DNA of 64,000 nucleotides from Ardenticatenales bacterium (GCA_020634795.1 JACKAZ010000008.1:166918-230917); one strand, 5' to 3'. Positions 44,278 to 55,756 are shown, counted from the stretch's first letter. Numbers and translations: made by a program. Notes: generated from the sequence alone by a model not told the origin.

Positions 44278-45876
44278 TCACGCCGCGCCGTTGAGCGAAA
44301 TGACATGCGCTTCGCTGATGTCGGGCAGGGCAGCGATTTCGTGGACGAGGCGCTCGGGCGGCAGCTCGTCGAGGCCGATCGCCATCACGGCGGTGCCGCG
44401 TGGTGCATCGCGCCCCACCTGCATGAAAGAGATGTTGACCTGCTCGGTGCCCAGCAGCGTCCCCACTTGGCCGATCATGCCCGGGCGATCGCTGTTGCGA
44501 CAGAGCAACATGTGGCCGCGCAGTTCCAGGTCGATCCAGTAGTCGCCGATCCGCACGATATGGGGCTGGCCGCGCAGCAACGCGCCCTGTACTTCCGTCG
44601 CTTGGTCGTCCCCGACACGGATCGTGATCGCGTCCCGCCGCCCTTCTTCCGCCGCCTCCTTGATCTCGGTGATTTTCAGGCCGCGCGCTTTGGCGACCAA
44701 TTCCGCATTGACCAAGTTGATGCGGGCCGTCGAGATCGGCTCGATCAGCCCCTTGATGATCGCTGCCCGCAGCGGCCGGTTGTCGTGCTTGGCAGGCAAG
44801 CCGCGGTAGGTCACGGTCAGATGATCGCTGCCGCGCGGGGCCAATTGCACCGCAACCCGTGCCAACGATTCGGCCAGCCCCATGAAGGGGCGCAGCGCTT
44901 CCATCAGTTCCGGTGCCACCAGCGGCGCATTGACCGTGCTGCCCACGGTTTCGCCGCGCAGCGCCCCCAACACTGACTCGGTCACTTCGCGCGCCACATC
45001 GAGCTGCGCTTCGGTGGTGCTGGCGCCGAGGTGGGGCGTGGTGATGACGTTGTCGCGGCCCAGCAGCGGGTTGTCGGCGTGCGGTGGCTCCACCGCAAAG
45101 ACGTCGAGCGCCGCGCCCGCGACGTGGCCGCTTTCCAGGGCCTCCGCCAACGCCTGATCGTCGATCAGGCCGCCCCGTGCGTCGTTGATGATGAAAACGC
45201 CAGCCTTCATCTTGGCGAGGTTCTCCGTGTTGATCAGATGGCGGGTGCCATCGGTGAGGGGTGCGTGCAGTGTGATGAAATCGCTCTGCGCCCACAGCGC
45301 GTCGAGGTCGATCAGCGGAACCCCCAGCGCCGCCGCCCGTTCGGCGGGATAGTACGGATCGTGGGCGACGACGGTCATGCCCAGCCCTTTCGCCCGCCGC
45401 GCCACTTCGGTCCCGACACGACCCATCGCCACGATGCCCAGCGTTTTGCCGGTCAGCGCCGTGCCGATGAAACGGTGACGATCCCATTCGCCCCGTCGCA
45501 TCGCGGCATCGGCCTGCGGAATGTTGCGGGCCAATGCCGCCATCAGCGCGATGGCGTGCTCCGCCGCCGCCAGCGAGTTGCCGGTCGGCGCATTGACCAC
45601 GATGATGCCGCGTGCGGTCGCGGCTTTCAGGTCGATGTTGTCGACACCGGTGCCAGCGCGGCCCACCACTTTGAGCGAGGGAACCGCGTTCATCAGCGCT
45701 TCCGTCACCTTGGTGCCGCTACGCACGATCAACGCATCGGCTTCGCTTTCTTGCAGACGAGTGACCAACTGCTCCGGCGAAAGGCCCGTTTCGTAGATCA
45801 TCGTCGCTTCGTTGGACAGAATCTCTTGGCCGAGTTCGTGCAGCTTTTCGGCCACAAAGACGGTAAATTTGTTCAT
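44278..45876 (-). CDS. serA: D-3-phosphoglycerate dehydrogenase
   Basis: 532 residues from ATG 45876 (MNKFTVFVAEKLHE), the long SerA type. It oxidises 3-phosphoglycerate in the first step of serine synthesis. The Rossmann motif is KTLGIVAMGRVGTEVARRAK, the catalytic Arg/Glu/His are in INDARGGLID, FAVEPPHADNPL and TTPHLGASTTEAQ. After an intervening domain, an ACT domain ends the protein (NSDRPGMIGQVGTLLGTEQ), which allows serine feedback. The N-terminal 36 codons of the longer frame lack a ribosome-binding site. Confidence 0.95.
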   Translation of the reverse strand: MNKFTVFVAEKLHELGQEILSNEATMIYETGLSPEQLVTRLQESEADALIVRSGTKVTEALMNAVPSLKVVGRAGTGVDNIDLKAATARGIIVVNAPTGNSLAAAEHAIALMAALARNIPQADAAMRRGEWDRHRFIGTALTGKTLGIVAMGRVGTEVARRAKGLGMTVVAHDPYYPAERAAALGVPLIDLDALWAQSDFITLHAPLTDGTRHLINTENLAKMKAGVFIINDARGGLIDDQALAEALESGHVAGAALDVFAVEPPHADNPLLGRDNVITTPHLGASTTEAQLDVAREVTESVLGALRGETVGSTVNAPLVAPELMEALRPFMGLAESLARVAVQLAPRGSDHLTVTYRGLPAKHDNRPLRAAIIKGLIEPISTARINLVNAELVAKARGLKITEIKEAAEEGRRDAITIRVGDDQATEVQGALLRGQPHIVRIGDYWIDLELRGHMLLCRNSDRPGMIGQVGTLLGTEQVNISFMQVGRDAPRGTAVMAIGLDELPPERLVHEIAALPDISEAHVISLNGAA

Positions 45877-46288
45877 TGTTTTTCCTTGTTGGGGGTACAG
45901 ATAGAGATAGAGAGTTGGGTTAAGATGTAAAGTGCAAAATGCAGGGGGGACAGGCGATTGCGCATCGGGCGCGTGGCTCATCAAAGCAACGTCATGGTTT
46001 TCCGATTACGAGTTCAACCAATAAGTATGCTGACCAACCCCCGTGGCAGCGCGTCAATACGCTTGCGATCATCCCCCACTGGCATGCGCCACATCCTCTC
46101 TTGGCGATTGTCACAGAGAGGGCACAACGCCGCCTACCACCCTGCGCGTTCAAGTCACAGACAAAACGACGGGGCAACGCATCGCTGCCCCGTCGTTGGG
46201 TTCGTGGTTTGGGCCGCGCCCAGACAACGGCAGGGCGCAACGTGCCGCGGGGTGAGCAACGGCGAACGACCGTTGCCCCGGCGCGGTT
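45877..46288. other. Intergenic region between serA and pnp
   Basis: No gene seen. It contains the pnp terminator at 46165-46197 and a second hairpin near 46254-46275 (GCAACGG/CCGTTGC). Confidence 0.6.
46165..46197 (-). terminator. Intrinsic terminator of pnp
   Basis: AACGACGGGGCA pairs with TGCCCCGTCGTT around ACGCATCGC, followed on the minus strand by TTTTG. Confidence 0.85.
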
Positions 46289-48511
<2,223 letters not shown>

Positions 48512-48917
48512 TCGAATCTCCTAAATATGAACGACCCCCGCTGGGCAGTAGGGACTGGAGCCAATGACTCACGCTGTGTTGTTGAGGATAACCATCTCAT
48601 TAGAAGCGGGCGATCTGTTCGGTAGAATCGTGTAAGGGCGACTCGTGCCGTCTATGGGCGCTGCTATCTTTTGCGCCTTGCACCGCGCCGACTTCGTCAA
48701 ATCAGTTGGCTCTCAAACCGTCGTGAGTTGCTCGCTCCAATACCTAAGGCCTCTCAGCAGGGTGGTCGTTCGGGTGGGATGATCGCCACGATTGGCGATC
48801 GTTGAACGTCAGCAAAAAGCGGATCCACGATCGTACTGTCGTGAATCCGCTGTGCTTACAAAATTGTGGGTCGCATCAAGGTCAGTCAGACGGCGCTACG
48901 GCAAACGTCGGATCGTC
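48512..48917. other. rpsO-pnp intergenic region
   Basis: 406 bp with no gene. It contains the rpsO terminator at 48812-48851. The remainder, toward pnp, must hold the pnp promoter; no close consensus was picked out. Confidence 0.6.
48812..48851 (-). terminator. Intrinsic terminator of rpsO
   Basis: On the minus strand AGCGGATTCACGA pairs with TCGTGGATCCGCT, one mismatch, followed by TTTTTG. It stops most rpsO transcripts before pnp. Confidence 0.85.
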
Positions 48918-49187
48918 CTACTTGCGCAGTCCAAGTCGCCCGATGATCGTGCGGTATCGGCTCACGTCCTTGTTCTGGAGGTAAGCCAGATGGCGGCGGC
49001 GCTGGCCGACCAGCTTCAACAGGCCGCGTCGGGAACTCTCGTCGTGTTTGTGCTGGCGGAGATGTTCCGTCAGCTCGTTGATGCGTGTGGTCAGCAGTGC
49101 GACTTGCACTTCCGGCGATCCGGTATCGTGCGGGCCGTTGCCGAACTCTTCGACAATGGCGCTCTTTTGGGCCTTCGTCAGGGCCAT
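48918..49187 (-). CDS. rpsO: 30S ribosomal protein S15
   Basis: 89 residues, exact family length. It contains the 16S rRNA-binding motif TGSPEVQVALLTTRINELT, then HKHDESSRRGLLKLVGQRRR, and ends YRTIIGRLGLRK. S15 organises the central domain of the small subunit. A GGAGCAAC-like site lies ahead of ATG 49187. It is followed by a terminator and then pnp. Confidence 0.98.
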   Translation of the reverse strand: MALTKAQKSAIVEEFGNGPHDTGSPEVQVALLTTRINELTEHLRQHKHDESSRRGLLKLVGQRRRHLAYLQNKDVSRYRTIIGRLGLRK

Positions 49188-49480
49188 ATCCTGTTGCTCC
49201 TTCTATCACCCGCCGCCCAGCCGTAGCCAGCGCGGAGGCTCTGCGAATATTGACAGTCGCGGATTATAGCAGTTTTGGGGAGAATTTCAAGCGGTGGGGG
49301 GGTGGGGGAGCTGGGGGAGCTAGGGGAGCTAGGGGAGCTAGGGGAGCTGGGGGAGCTAGGGGAGCTAGGGGAGCTAGGGGAGCTGGGGGAGCTGGGGGAT
49401 GGCGAAAGGGCGTGGCATGATGGGGGTCGATTGTTGAGGCGCGACGTGCGGCGGCTTTGTGGGAGAGGTTGGCTCTCGCG
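49188..49480. other. Intergenic region with the longest 9-bp tract
   Basis: 293 bp between rpsO and the HisN-like gene, holding the tract at 49297-49399 and no gene. Any open frame across the tract simply reads Gly-Glu-Leu repeats. Confidence 0.6.
49297..49399 (+). repeat. 9-bp tandem tract (GGGGAGCTA)n
   Basis: About eleven units of GGGGAGCT followed by A or G, nearly perfect, upstream of rpsO on the minus strand. It is the longest of this family in the window. Confidence 0.95.
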
Positions 49481-50245
49481 TCACATCATTTGCAGGAGTG
49501 CGTCTAGCACGGCCCCGTTGGTGGACATGGCCTCTTCGCCGTAGATCGTGGGGTTGCCGTGCCAATCGGTGAAGGTGCCGCCCGCTTCTTGAAGGATGGG
49601 GAGCAGTGCCGCGCAATCCCAGACGGACATGATCGGGTCGAACATCGCCTCGGCCCGCCCCGTTGCCACCAAGCAATGACCGTAGGCGTCGCCCCAGCCG
49701 CGCTGCGTTTGCGTCGCCTCGACGATGCGTTCCCATGCCGCCGCCTTGATGGGGTCGCGGTAGAGGCGACGGTGATCGGTGTAGCAGACGACGCTTTCGG
49801 ACAGGGCGGATTGCGACGAGACGCGGCAGGGGCGTCCGTTCCACGTTGCCCCAAGGCCCTTGCCCGCTGCCACCATCTCGTTGAGCGCGGGGAAGTTGGC
49901 GACCCCCACCACGACCTCGCCCGCCACCTCCAGCGCCACCAACGTGGCATAGAGCGGCACGCCGCGCACGAAAGAGCGCGTCCCGTCGATCGGGTCGAGG
50001 ATCCAGCGGAACTCGCCGTCCCGCGCCGCCGCGCCGTATTCTTCGCCGACGATGGCGTGGCCCGGAAAGCGCTGCTCGATCCGTTGGCGCAGCAACGCTT
50101 CCGCGCCGCGATCGGCCACGGTCACCGGCGATTCGTCCGCCTTCCACATCACCTCCATCGCGCTCTGAAAGTGCTGTAAAGTCAGCCGACCCGCTTGCCA
50201 CGCGATCTCAACCGCGAAGTCGAGGTAGGGTTGCCAGTTGTTCAT
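49481..50245 (-). CDS. hisN: Inositol monophosphatase-family phosphatase, probably histidinol-phosphatase
   Basis: 254 residues from ATG 50245 (MNNWQPYLDFAVEIAW). Metal-dependent phosphatase motifs are visible: VTVADRGAEALLR, AIVGEEYGAAAR, WILDPIDGTRSFVRG, and SVWDCAALLPILQEAGGTF. The YGHCLVATGRAEAMFDP stretch is closer to HisN-like than to inositol enzymes. The reading frame continues upstream to 50338 through the GAGTTT tract (Asn-Ser repeats), which I regard as non-coding. The start codon abuts composite repeat E1. Confidence 0.88.
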   Translation of the reverse strand: MNNWQPYLDFAVEIAWQAGRLTLQHFQSAMEVMWKADESPVTVADRGAEALLRQRIEQRFPGHAIVGEEYGAAARDGEFRWILDPIDGTRSFVRGVPLYATLVALEVAGEVVVGVANFPALNEMVAAGKGLGATWNGRPCRVSSQSALSESVVCYTDHRRLYRDPIKAAAWERIVEATQTQRGWGDAYGHCLVATGRAEAMFDPIMSVWDCAALLPILQEAGGTFTDWHGNPTIYGEEAMSTNGAVLDALLQMM

Positions 50246-50516
50246 TGAGTTTGGTGAGTTTGATGAGTTCATTGAGTTTGATGAGTTTGATGAGTTTAGT
50301 GAGTTTGGTGATACCCAATCGGATGGTTGATTGTGCAACGAAGATCAATGGTAACAGCAAAGAAGGGGCCTGCGCAGGCAGGCCCTTGGCCGACAGGCCC
50401 TGCAGCGGGGATTTTAATCCCCCGCCCCACGGTTACACCGTCAATTCCACATCCACATTTGTCTATGAGAATTGGATGAGTTTGGTGAGTTTGGTGAGTT
50501 TGATGAGTTTGATGAG
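50246..50516 (+). repeat. Composite repeat element E1
   Basis: Two tracts of 9-bp GAGTTTGGT/GAT units (50246-50309 and 50477-50516) flank a ~165 bp core. The core has GCCTGCGCAGGC, GGCCGACAGGCC and a GCGGGG-ATTTTAAT-CCCCGC palindrome. It is about 93% identical to E2 (62163-62430), in the same orientation, and starts next to the hisN start codon. Confidence 0.92.
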
Positions 50517-50585
50517 TGCTAGTCAAATATCGTTAATGCAATATGATTAATGATGCCACGATCCTACGTCAAGGAGGTTCGCATC

Positions 50586-51734
50586 ATGGAAGTTCGGTTC
50601 GGTCGTTCGCTGGCGTTTTGCTGCGCTCTGCTCATCCTCTTTGCGGGCCTTTCGCATCGCTCGACGGAAGCGCAAGGTTCCGTCCATGCCGCCTCCTTAC
50701 CGCCGGTCGAAATCACCTTGTTGACCGAGGATGGCGGACGCGCCGACTGGTCCCACGCGCTCGATTTGATCGCCTATGATCGTATGGGGAGCGATGGCTA
50801 CTATGATGTGCACCTGATGACGCCGCAGGGGGTCGAAGGGCCGTGTATCACCTGCGACAACCCGCTGCTGCCGAATCGCAACATCGGGAATCCCGCATGG
50901 CATCCCTACGGCGCTTACCTAGCGATCCAAGTCGAGAAGCTCGCGCACGACGGCAACCCAGCCAGCGCCAGCCCGGGCCTGGGGATTAATAACGATATCT
51001 GGATCATCAGGCGGGACGGGCAGCAAGCGATTCAGATCACCGATGTGGCCGAAGGGATGGGAGTGCTCCACCCCCACTTTTCCCACGATGGCAGTAAGCT
51101 GCTCTGGGCCGAGCGGGTCGCCGATGGCAGCAACCCCAGCGGCCTGTGGCTCCTACGGCTCCTTGATCTGGGTGATCCCGCCCGGCTGGACCGGCACGCG
51201 ATGCAGCTCACCAGCTATGCGCCGATGGGTCTGGCCTTTTACGAAAGCCACGGCTTCTCGCCCGACGACACGCAGATCCTCTTCACCGCCCACGACATGC
51301 TCTATACCCCGAACAGGTCGTGGATGGATATTTACGCATTGGAGCTGGAAACCCTGCGTCTGCGCCGGTTGACATATTCGCCGGCTGTTTGGGACGAACA
51401 CGCGCAATTCTCACCCGATGGCCAGTACATCACCTGGATCAGTAGCCAGGGGTGCAACTGTTATCCGCTGGATCCCCGCGATATTGCGACCGAGCTTTTT
51501 ATGATGCGGGCCGATGGCTCCGAAAAGACGCAGCTCACGACGCTGAACGCGGCGCTGTTGCCCGGCATGCCGAATCAAGTCGCGGCGGACCATGCGTGGA
51601 ACGCGGCCGGCAGTTCGCTGGTGCTCTACGTGCAGGATGCGTCGGAGCAGCGCCCCCTAGAGGGCAAGCTCGTGCGGGTCGACTTCCCCGCGATCGGCAC
51701 TGGGCTGAGCCAAGAAGATCACGGCATGGAGTAG
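50586..51734 (+). CDS. Secreted TolB-like beta-propeller protein
   Basis: 382 residues; ATG 50586 follows AAGGAGG at 50570. A signal peptide (LAFCCALLILFAGLSHRS) precedes WD40-like/TolB-type PD40 blades, each ending in a motif such as PHFSHDGSKLLWAE, HGFSPDDTQILFTA and AQFSPDGQYITWIS. Cysteines are in CITCDN and CNCYPLD. It probably binds proteins or glycans outside. No operon partner. The preceding DNA is element E1. Confidence 0.85.
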   Translation: MEVRFGRSLAFCCALLILFAGLSHRSTEAQGSVHAASLPPVEITLLTEDGGRADWSHALDLIAYDRMGSDGYYDVHLMTPQGVEGPCITCDNPLLPNRNIGNPAWHPYGAYLAIQVEKLAHDGNPASASPGLGINNDIWIIRRDGQQAIQITDVAEGMGVLHPHFSHDGSKLLWAERVADGSNPSGLWLLRLLDLGDPARLDRHAMQLTSYAPMGLAFYESHGFSPDDTQILFTAHDMLYTPNRSWMDIYALELETLRLRRLTYSPAVWDEHAQFSPDGQYITWISSQGCNCYPLDPRDIATELFMMRADGSEKTQLTTLNAALLPGMPNQVAADHAWNAAGSSLVLYVQDASEQRPLEGKLVRVDFPAIGTGLSQEDHGME

Positions 51735-51868
51735 CGTCGTCCACGCTGCCGACCGGATCGCGCATCGTAAGTCCAAGCCACCGTGTTGCGCGATGCGCCA
51801 GCTCCCCTCGCTCCCCTCACACCACTCACCATGCCAACACGCCACACGGCCGCATGGATCGCTCAAAA

Positions 51869-54800
51869 TCAGTCCGAGATGTCGCGGCCGAACTCCATCA
51901 CGGCGTAGGCGAGCAGACGAGCGCTGCGTGCCAAGTAGTCGGCTTGGATCGAAGCGAAATCGTCGCTGCGGTGGCCCGCATTGGCCTCCCAGCCTTGCCA
52001 ATGGAGCGAGAGCGACGGCACATCTTGCGCGGCTTGCACCGAGGGTCGCGCCTCGTCGCTGTAGATCACGCTGATATCCACCGGCTCGCTGGCGGTGGCA
52101 AGGCCGGTGTTCATCCGTCGCGCAGCCCGCTCGAAGAGCGAAGCGAGTCGCAAGCTGCCGCCCGCCACGATCTCCGGCGCGCCGCCGCTGCCCGCACCCA
52201 CCCCCGACACGTCGATGATCGCCTCGACATCCCAGTCGGTACCGGAGAAGCCATACTTCGCCTGCAACAGATCTTGCATCTCGGGACGCTGCACCCAGTT
52301 GCCCCCATCCTGCCCCTCATCACTATAGAAAACGAGTAGAATCGTCTTGTAGGGCTGGTAGGGCGACTCTTGAATCGCGCGGGCGACTTCCAGCAGCAGG
52401 GCAGGGCCACTGCCGGTGAAGTTGGCGTTGTCGTACCGCTCGCCGTCGGGGCTGAGCGGCGGACTGTCGTACTTGGTCATCAGCACGATCATGCGGTTGT
52501 CATAATCGTTGGAAGTACCGGGGATGTAGCCGATGATGTTGGCGGTCGGCACATCGTCCTCCCGCTCGCTGTTCATGCTGAACTGCACCTCGGGTTCGAC
52601 CTCGATCAGTTCCACCGTGTCGAGCGGCAGCGCCGCCGCCTGCTGACGTAGCCCATCGATCGACGTGTCAGCGCTGGCGAGCAGTCGGTTGGCGACCTCG
52701 GGCGTGATCCAAGCACGGGGCATGTCGCCCGTGGCGTCCCGCGCAAAGGCGACGGCTTGCGTGGGGTCTTGCACCCCCAGCGACCAGCTCCGCCCGATCC
52801 ACGATTCATCTTGGGCGACCAAGAGCATCCCCATGGCGGGCAGTTGGCGGACGTAGGGGTAGAGGGCGGGATCGGTCACCAAGACGATCGACTCACTGAG
52901 ATCGACCTGTCGGAAGGCGTAGTGGCGCGGCTGCGGGCGGCCCGAGGTGCCGGACAGCTCGCCCGCAATCACCGCCGTGACAGGGGCCGACACATCCCCC
53001 ACGTTGCGGAAGAAATCGGGCAACTCGGCGAAATCTTCATGGAAGAGGAGCGGTTCGCCCCCATCGTCGATCTGCAGCACGGGGAGCGTCGCCAAGCGGC
53101 CCACACTCCGTGTTTGGGGTTGGAAGTACGTCTGTTCCTCGCCCGCGGTCTGGACACCGATCTCACGCAGTTGGTCAACGATATATTGCTGTGCCTCGCT
53201 CAGCCCTGCGCTGTCAATTGCACGGCCCGTCATCTCGTTGTCGGTCAGCGCTTCCACATCGGCCAGGGCTCGATCCCCCTGCACAAAACTGGCCTGCTGC
53301 CGATAAACGACCGCCTCCCCGGTGTTGTCCTGAATCCAACCCCAGGACAGGAAAAGCACGAGGGCCAGCGCCAGCGTGTACCGGTTGAAGAGGCGCATGA
53401 TGTTGAAGCCGACGTTGTCGATCAGCCGGCGCATCCCCTCGCCAAAGAGGTTGAAGCCCAAGATCGCCACAAAGAAGGCCATCGCGGGGTAGAGCGCCAT
53501 CCACGGGTAGGAGCGGACATAACGGCGCACGTTTGCCAGCAGCGCCGCCCACTCCGGCACGTCCGAATAGTGGATGCCGCCCCCTTCGGTGATGATACCG
53601 CCGCCGATGAAGATGCCAATGAAGCCCAGTTCGCCCAGAATCATCAGTGTCGCGCCCATCTCCAGCGCCGCAATGGAAAGGAGCGTGGGCAGCAGATGGG
53701 GCATCACATGATCGAGCACGATGCGGCTCGCCGGCAGACCGGAGGCGTACGCACTTTCGATGAACGGTTTGGGCTTGATCGCGATGACTTGGCTGCGCAC
53801 GTACTGCATCACCTCGCCCCAGCCGACAAAGACCAGCGCGTAGACGAAGGGGCGCAACCCTTGGCGGATGCCGAATCCGAGGATCAGGATCATCGCCAGC
53901 AGCAGGGTGGGGAAAGCCGAAAGCAGCTCCGACGCGCTCTGGATCGTGCGGTCGACCAAGCTGCCGCGCGTCCAGCCCGCAATCGCGCCCAGCACAATGC
54001 CGATCAACATCCGCCCCAGCACGACCCAGCCCGCCAGCAGCAGCGTCTGGCGGGCACCGGCCAGCACCAAGCTCTGTAGGTCGCGGCCCAAAAAGTCGCT
54101 CCCCCACGGAAATTCGACGCTTTGCGGGAAGGGGGGCGCACGGAACGCATCGCCGATCTTCAGGATGACGTTGGTGGTGTAGGGGCTGCTCGGCGCGAGC
54201 GAGCTGCCAAAGAGGGCCACGAAGAGCAGCCCACCGACCACGATCGTGCCGAGGATCAGCGGCAGATTCTGCACGGTGCCACGCAGCCATGCCCGGGCGC
54301 GGTCCCAGCGGTGGCGATCAGCGCCGTGGTGCGCGGCGATCTGTTGCTCCGCTTCAGCGCGGGCCACGGCCTCGGCAAAGGGACTGACTTCCGGCACGCG
54401 GTTGCGGCTGCGCCACCAGCGGGTCAGCGGGTTGTCGGTCAACAGGCTGGCCACGCCGCTGACCGCGCCGCGCAACGCATCGGCCAGGCTCGCGCCTTCG
54501 GTGCGGCGCGTCACCGCACGCAGGCGGGGGTCGATCAGCCGATAGGCGATCTCCAGCAGCAGGTTGATCGCGATGAAGAGCAGCCCCAACGACAGGATCA
54601 GCGCCACCGTCAGGTTGTCGTCGCGGCGGGAGATCGCTTGCAGCAGCGTCTGCCCCACACCCGGCCAGCCGAAGAAGAGCTCGACCACGGGCAAGCTGCT
54701 GAGCGAGAAGCGCAGCGAGAGGCCGATCGTGGTCAGGACGGGGATCATCACGTTGCGGATCACGTGTCGGAAGAAGATGGCGCTGCGCGACAGCCCTTTG

Positions 54801-55756
54801 CTTTGGGCCACACGGATGTAATCTTCGTCCAACACTTCGCGCAGGGTGATGAAGGTGACGCGGGTGATTTGGGCGACGGGGCGGGCCGCCAGCACCAGCA
54901 TCGGCAGGATGATGTGGCTGTCCCAGCCGAAGCCGCCGAGGGGCAGCGGCGCGGGCACATCGAAGAGGCGCATGTAGCGCAACACGCCCCACTGCAGCAG
55001 GATCGCTGCCAAGAAGCTGGGCACCGACACGCCGATGATCGAGAGCATGATCAGCGCCAACGACCAGCCCTGCCCCTTGCGCAGCGCGGCCAACGTGCCG
55101 AGCACGGTCCCCACGACGGTGGCAAAGAGCAGCGAGACGGCCAGCAGGCCCAGGCTCTTCGGCACCACTTCGCGCAACAGATCGGTGACAGGACGGTCGA
55201 GCTGGCTGAGCGCGTCCGAAACGGTGCCGAGGTCGCCCCGCGCCGCTTGGCCGAGGTAGCTAACGGTGCTGGTCGCGGCGTAGCGGGTGGCCTCGCCGCC
55301 ATCGCCGCTGCGGGCCATCTCCAAGCCGAAGAAGGTCAGGAAGATGAGCGCGAGCAGCACCACCAGCCAAAAACCAAGCTGCCGCGCAACACCCAGCCAT
55401 GCGTCGCGGCGTGGCCACGCGAAGCGGCGTGATTCCCTTGCGCGGCCGCTGTCGAACGTTGCGCCCGCGTCGCTGCCCGCGATGGGTTTGAGCGCCGGTG
55501 TGTGGCGTGGTTGGCTCATCGTGGGAGGGCCAAGCGCGATCAGAGCCTCGGCGTGGCTCGGCTGCAACGACAGCACCTGTTGCCACGCGCGGCGCGCCTC
55601 CCATTCGTTTCGTGCGATCTGGGCGCGCAGTTCCCACAGGTCGACCGAACTGGGCTGTTGGGAGAGCATGTCGTCGAGCAGGCGGTGGGCGTCCTCTGCT
55701 TTGCCCGACTGGTAAAGGGACTGAATCTGGCCGATGAGGAATTGTTGGTCAATCAT
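51869..55756 (-). CDS. DppB-DppC permease fusion with N-terminal TPR-like and C-terminal M28-like domains
   Basis: 1295 residues. Residues 1-78 look like a TPR pair (LYQSGKAEDAHRLLDDMLSQ). At ~125-415 is a DppB-type permease with the coupling loop EDYIRVAQSKGLSRSAIFFR. At ~495-790 is a DppC-type permease, with WGSDFLGRDLQSLVLAGARQ and the loop FIESAYASGLPASRIVLDHV. After one more helix (ALALVLFLSWGWIQ) residues ~845-1290 resemble an M28 aminopeptidase with a PA insertion. Its ligand motifs are degenerate (TKYDSPP, YDNANFTGSG, YSDEGQDGG). ATP-binding and solute-binding partners are not nearby. The first ATG and frame are continuous, with no sign of assembly joints. Confidence 0.88.
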   Translation of the reverse strand: MIDQQFLIGQIQSLYQSGKAEDAHRLLDDMLSQQPSSVDLWELRAQIARNEWEARRAWQQVLSLQPSHAEALIALGPPTMSQPRHTPALKPIAGSDAGATFDSGRARESRRFAWPRRDAWLGVARQLGFWLVVLLALIFLTFFGLEMARSGDGGEATRYAATSTVSYLGQAARGDLGTVSDALSQLDRPVTDLLREVVPKSLGLLAVSLLFATVVGTVLGTLAALRKGQGWSLALIMLSIIGVSVPSFLAAILLQWGVLRYMRLFDVPAPLPLGGFGWDSHIILPMLVLAARPVAQITRVTFITLREVLDEDYIRVAQSKGLSRSAIFFRHVIRNVMIPVLTTIGLSLRFSLSSLPVVELFFGWPGVGQTLLQAISRRDDNLTVALILSLGLLFIAINLLLEIAYRLIDPRLRAVTRRTEGASLADALRGAVSGVASLLTDNPLTRWWRSRNRVPEVSPFAEAVARAEAEQQIAAHHGADRHRWDRARAWLRGTVQNLPLILGTIVVGGLLFVALFGSSLAPSSPYTTNVILKIGDAFRAPPFPQSVEFPWGSDFLGRDLQSLVLAGARQTLLLAGWVVLGRMLIGIVLGAIAGWTRGSLVDRTIQSASELLSAFPTLLLAMILILGFGIRQGLRPFVYALVFVGWGEVMQYVRSQVIAIKPKPFIESAYASGLPASRIVLDHVMPHLLPTLLSIAALEMGATLMILGELGFIGIFIGGGIITEGGGIHYSDVPEWAALLANVRRYVRSYPWMALYPAMAFFVAILGFNLFGEGMRRLIDNVGFNIMRLFNRYTLALALVLFLSWGWIQDNTGEAVVYRQQASFVQGDRALADVEALTDNEMTGRAIDSAGLSEAQQYIVDQLREIGVQTAGEEQTYFQPQTRSVGRLATLPVLQIDDGGEPLLFHEDFAELPDFFRNVGDVSAPVTAVIAGELSGTSGRPQPRHYAFRQVDLSESIVLVTDPALYPYVRQLPAMGMLLVAQDESWIGRSWSLGVQDPTQAVAFARDATGDMPRAWITPEVANRLLASADTSIDGLRQQAAALPLDTVELIEVEPEVQFSMNSEREDDVPTANIIGYIPGTSNDYDNRMIVLMTKYDSPPLSPDGERYDNANFTGSGPALLLEVARAIQESPYQPYKTILLVFYSDEGQDGGNWVQRPEMQDLLQAKYGFSGTDWDVEAIIDVSGVGAGSGGAPEIVAGGSLRLASLFERAARRMNTGLATASEPVDISVIYSDEARPSVQAAQDVPSLSLHWQGWEANAGHRSDDFASIQADYLARSARLLAYAVMEFGRDISD

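Noticed and set aside
49297..49399. CRISPR-like array
   Set aside because: Units are contiguous 9-mers with no spacers and no cas genes in the window.
49275..49544. Gly-Glu-Leu repeat protein
   Set aside because: Pure translation of the GGGGAGCTA tract with no ribosome-binding site.
50246..50338. N-terminal extension of the HisN-like protein (Asn-Ser repeats)
   Set aside because: It is encoded by the 9-bp tract; the homologous element E2 is read in another frame before the kinase, so it is not conserved coding sequence.
54122..55432. 436-codon frame antisense to the DppB-DppC fusion
   Set aside because: Composition is dominated by Gln/His/Arg/Ala and the opposite strand encodes clear transporter motifs.
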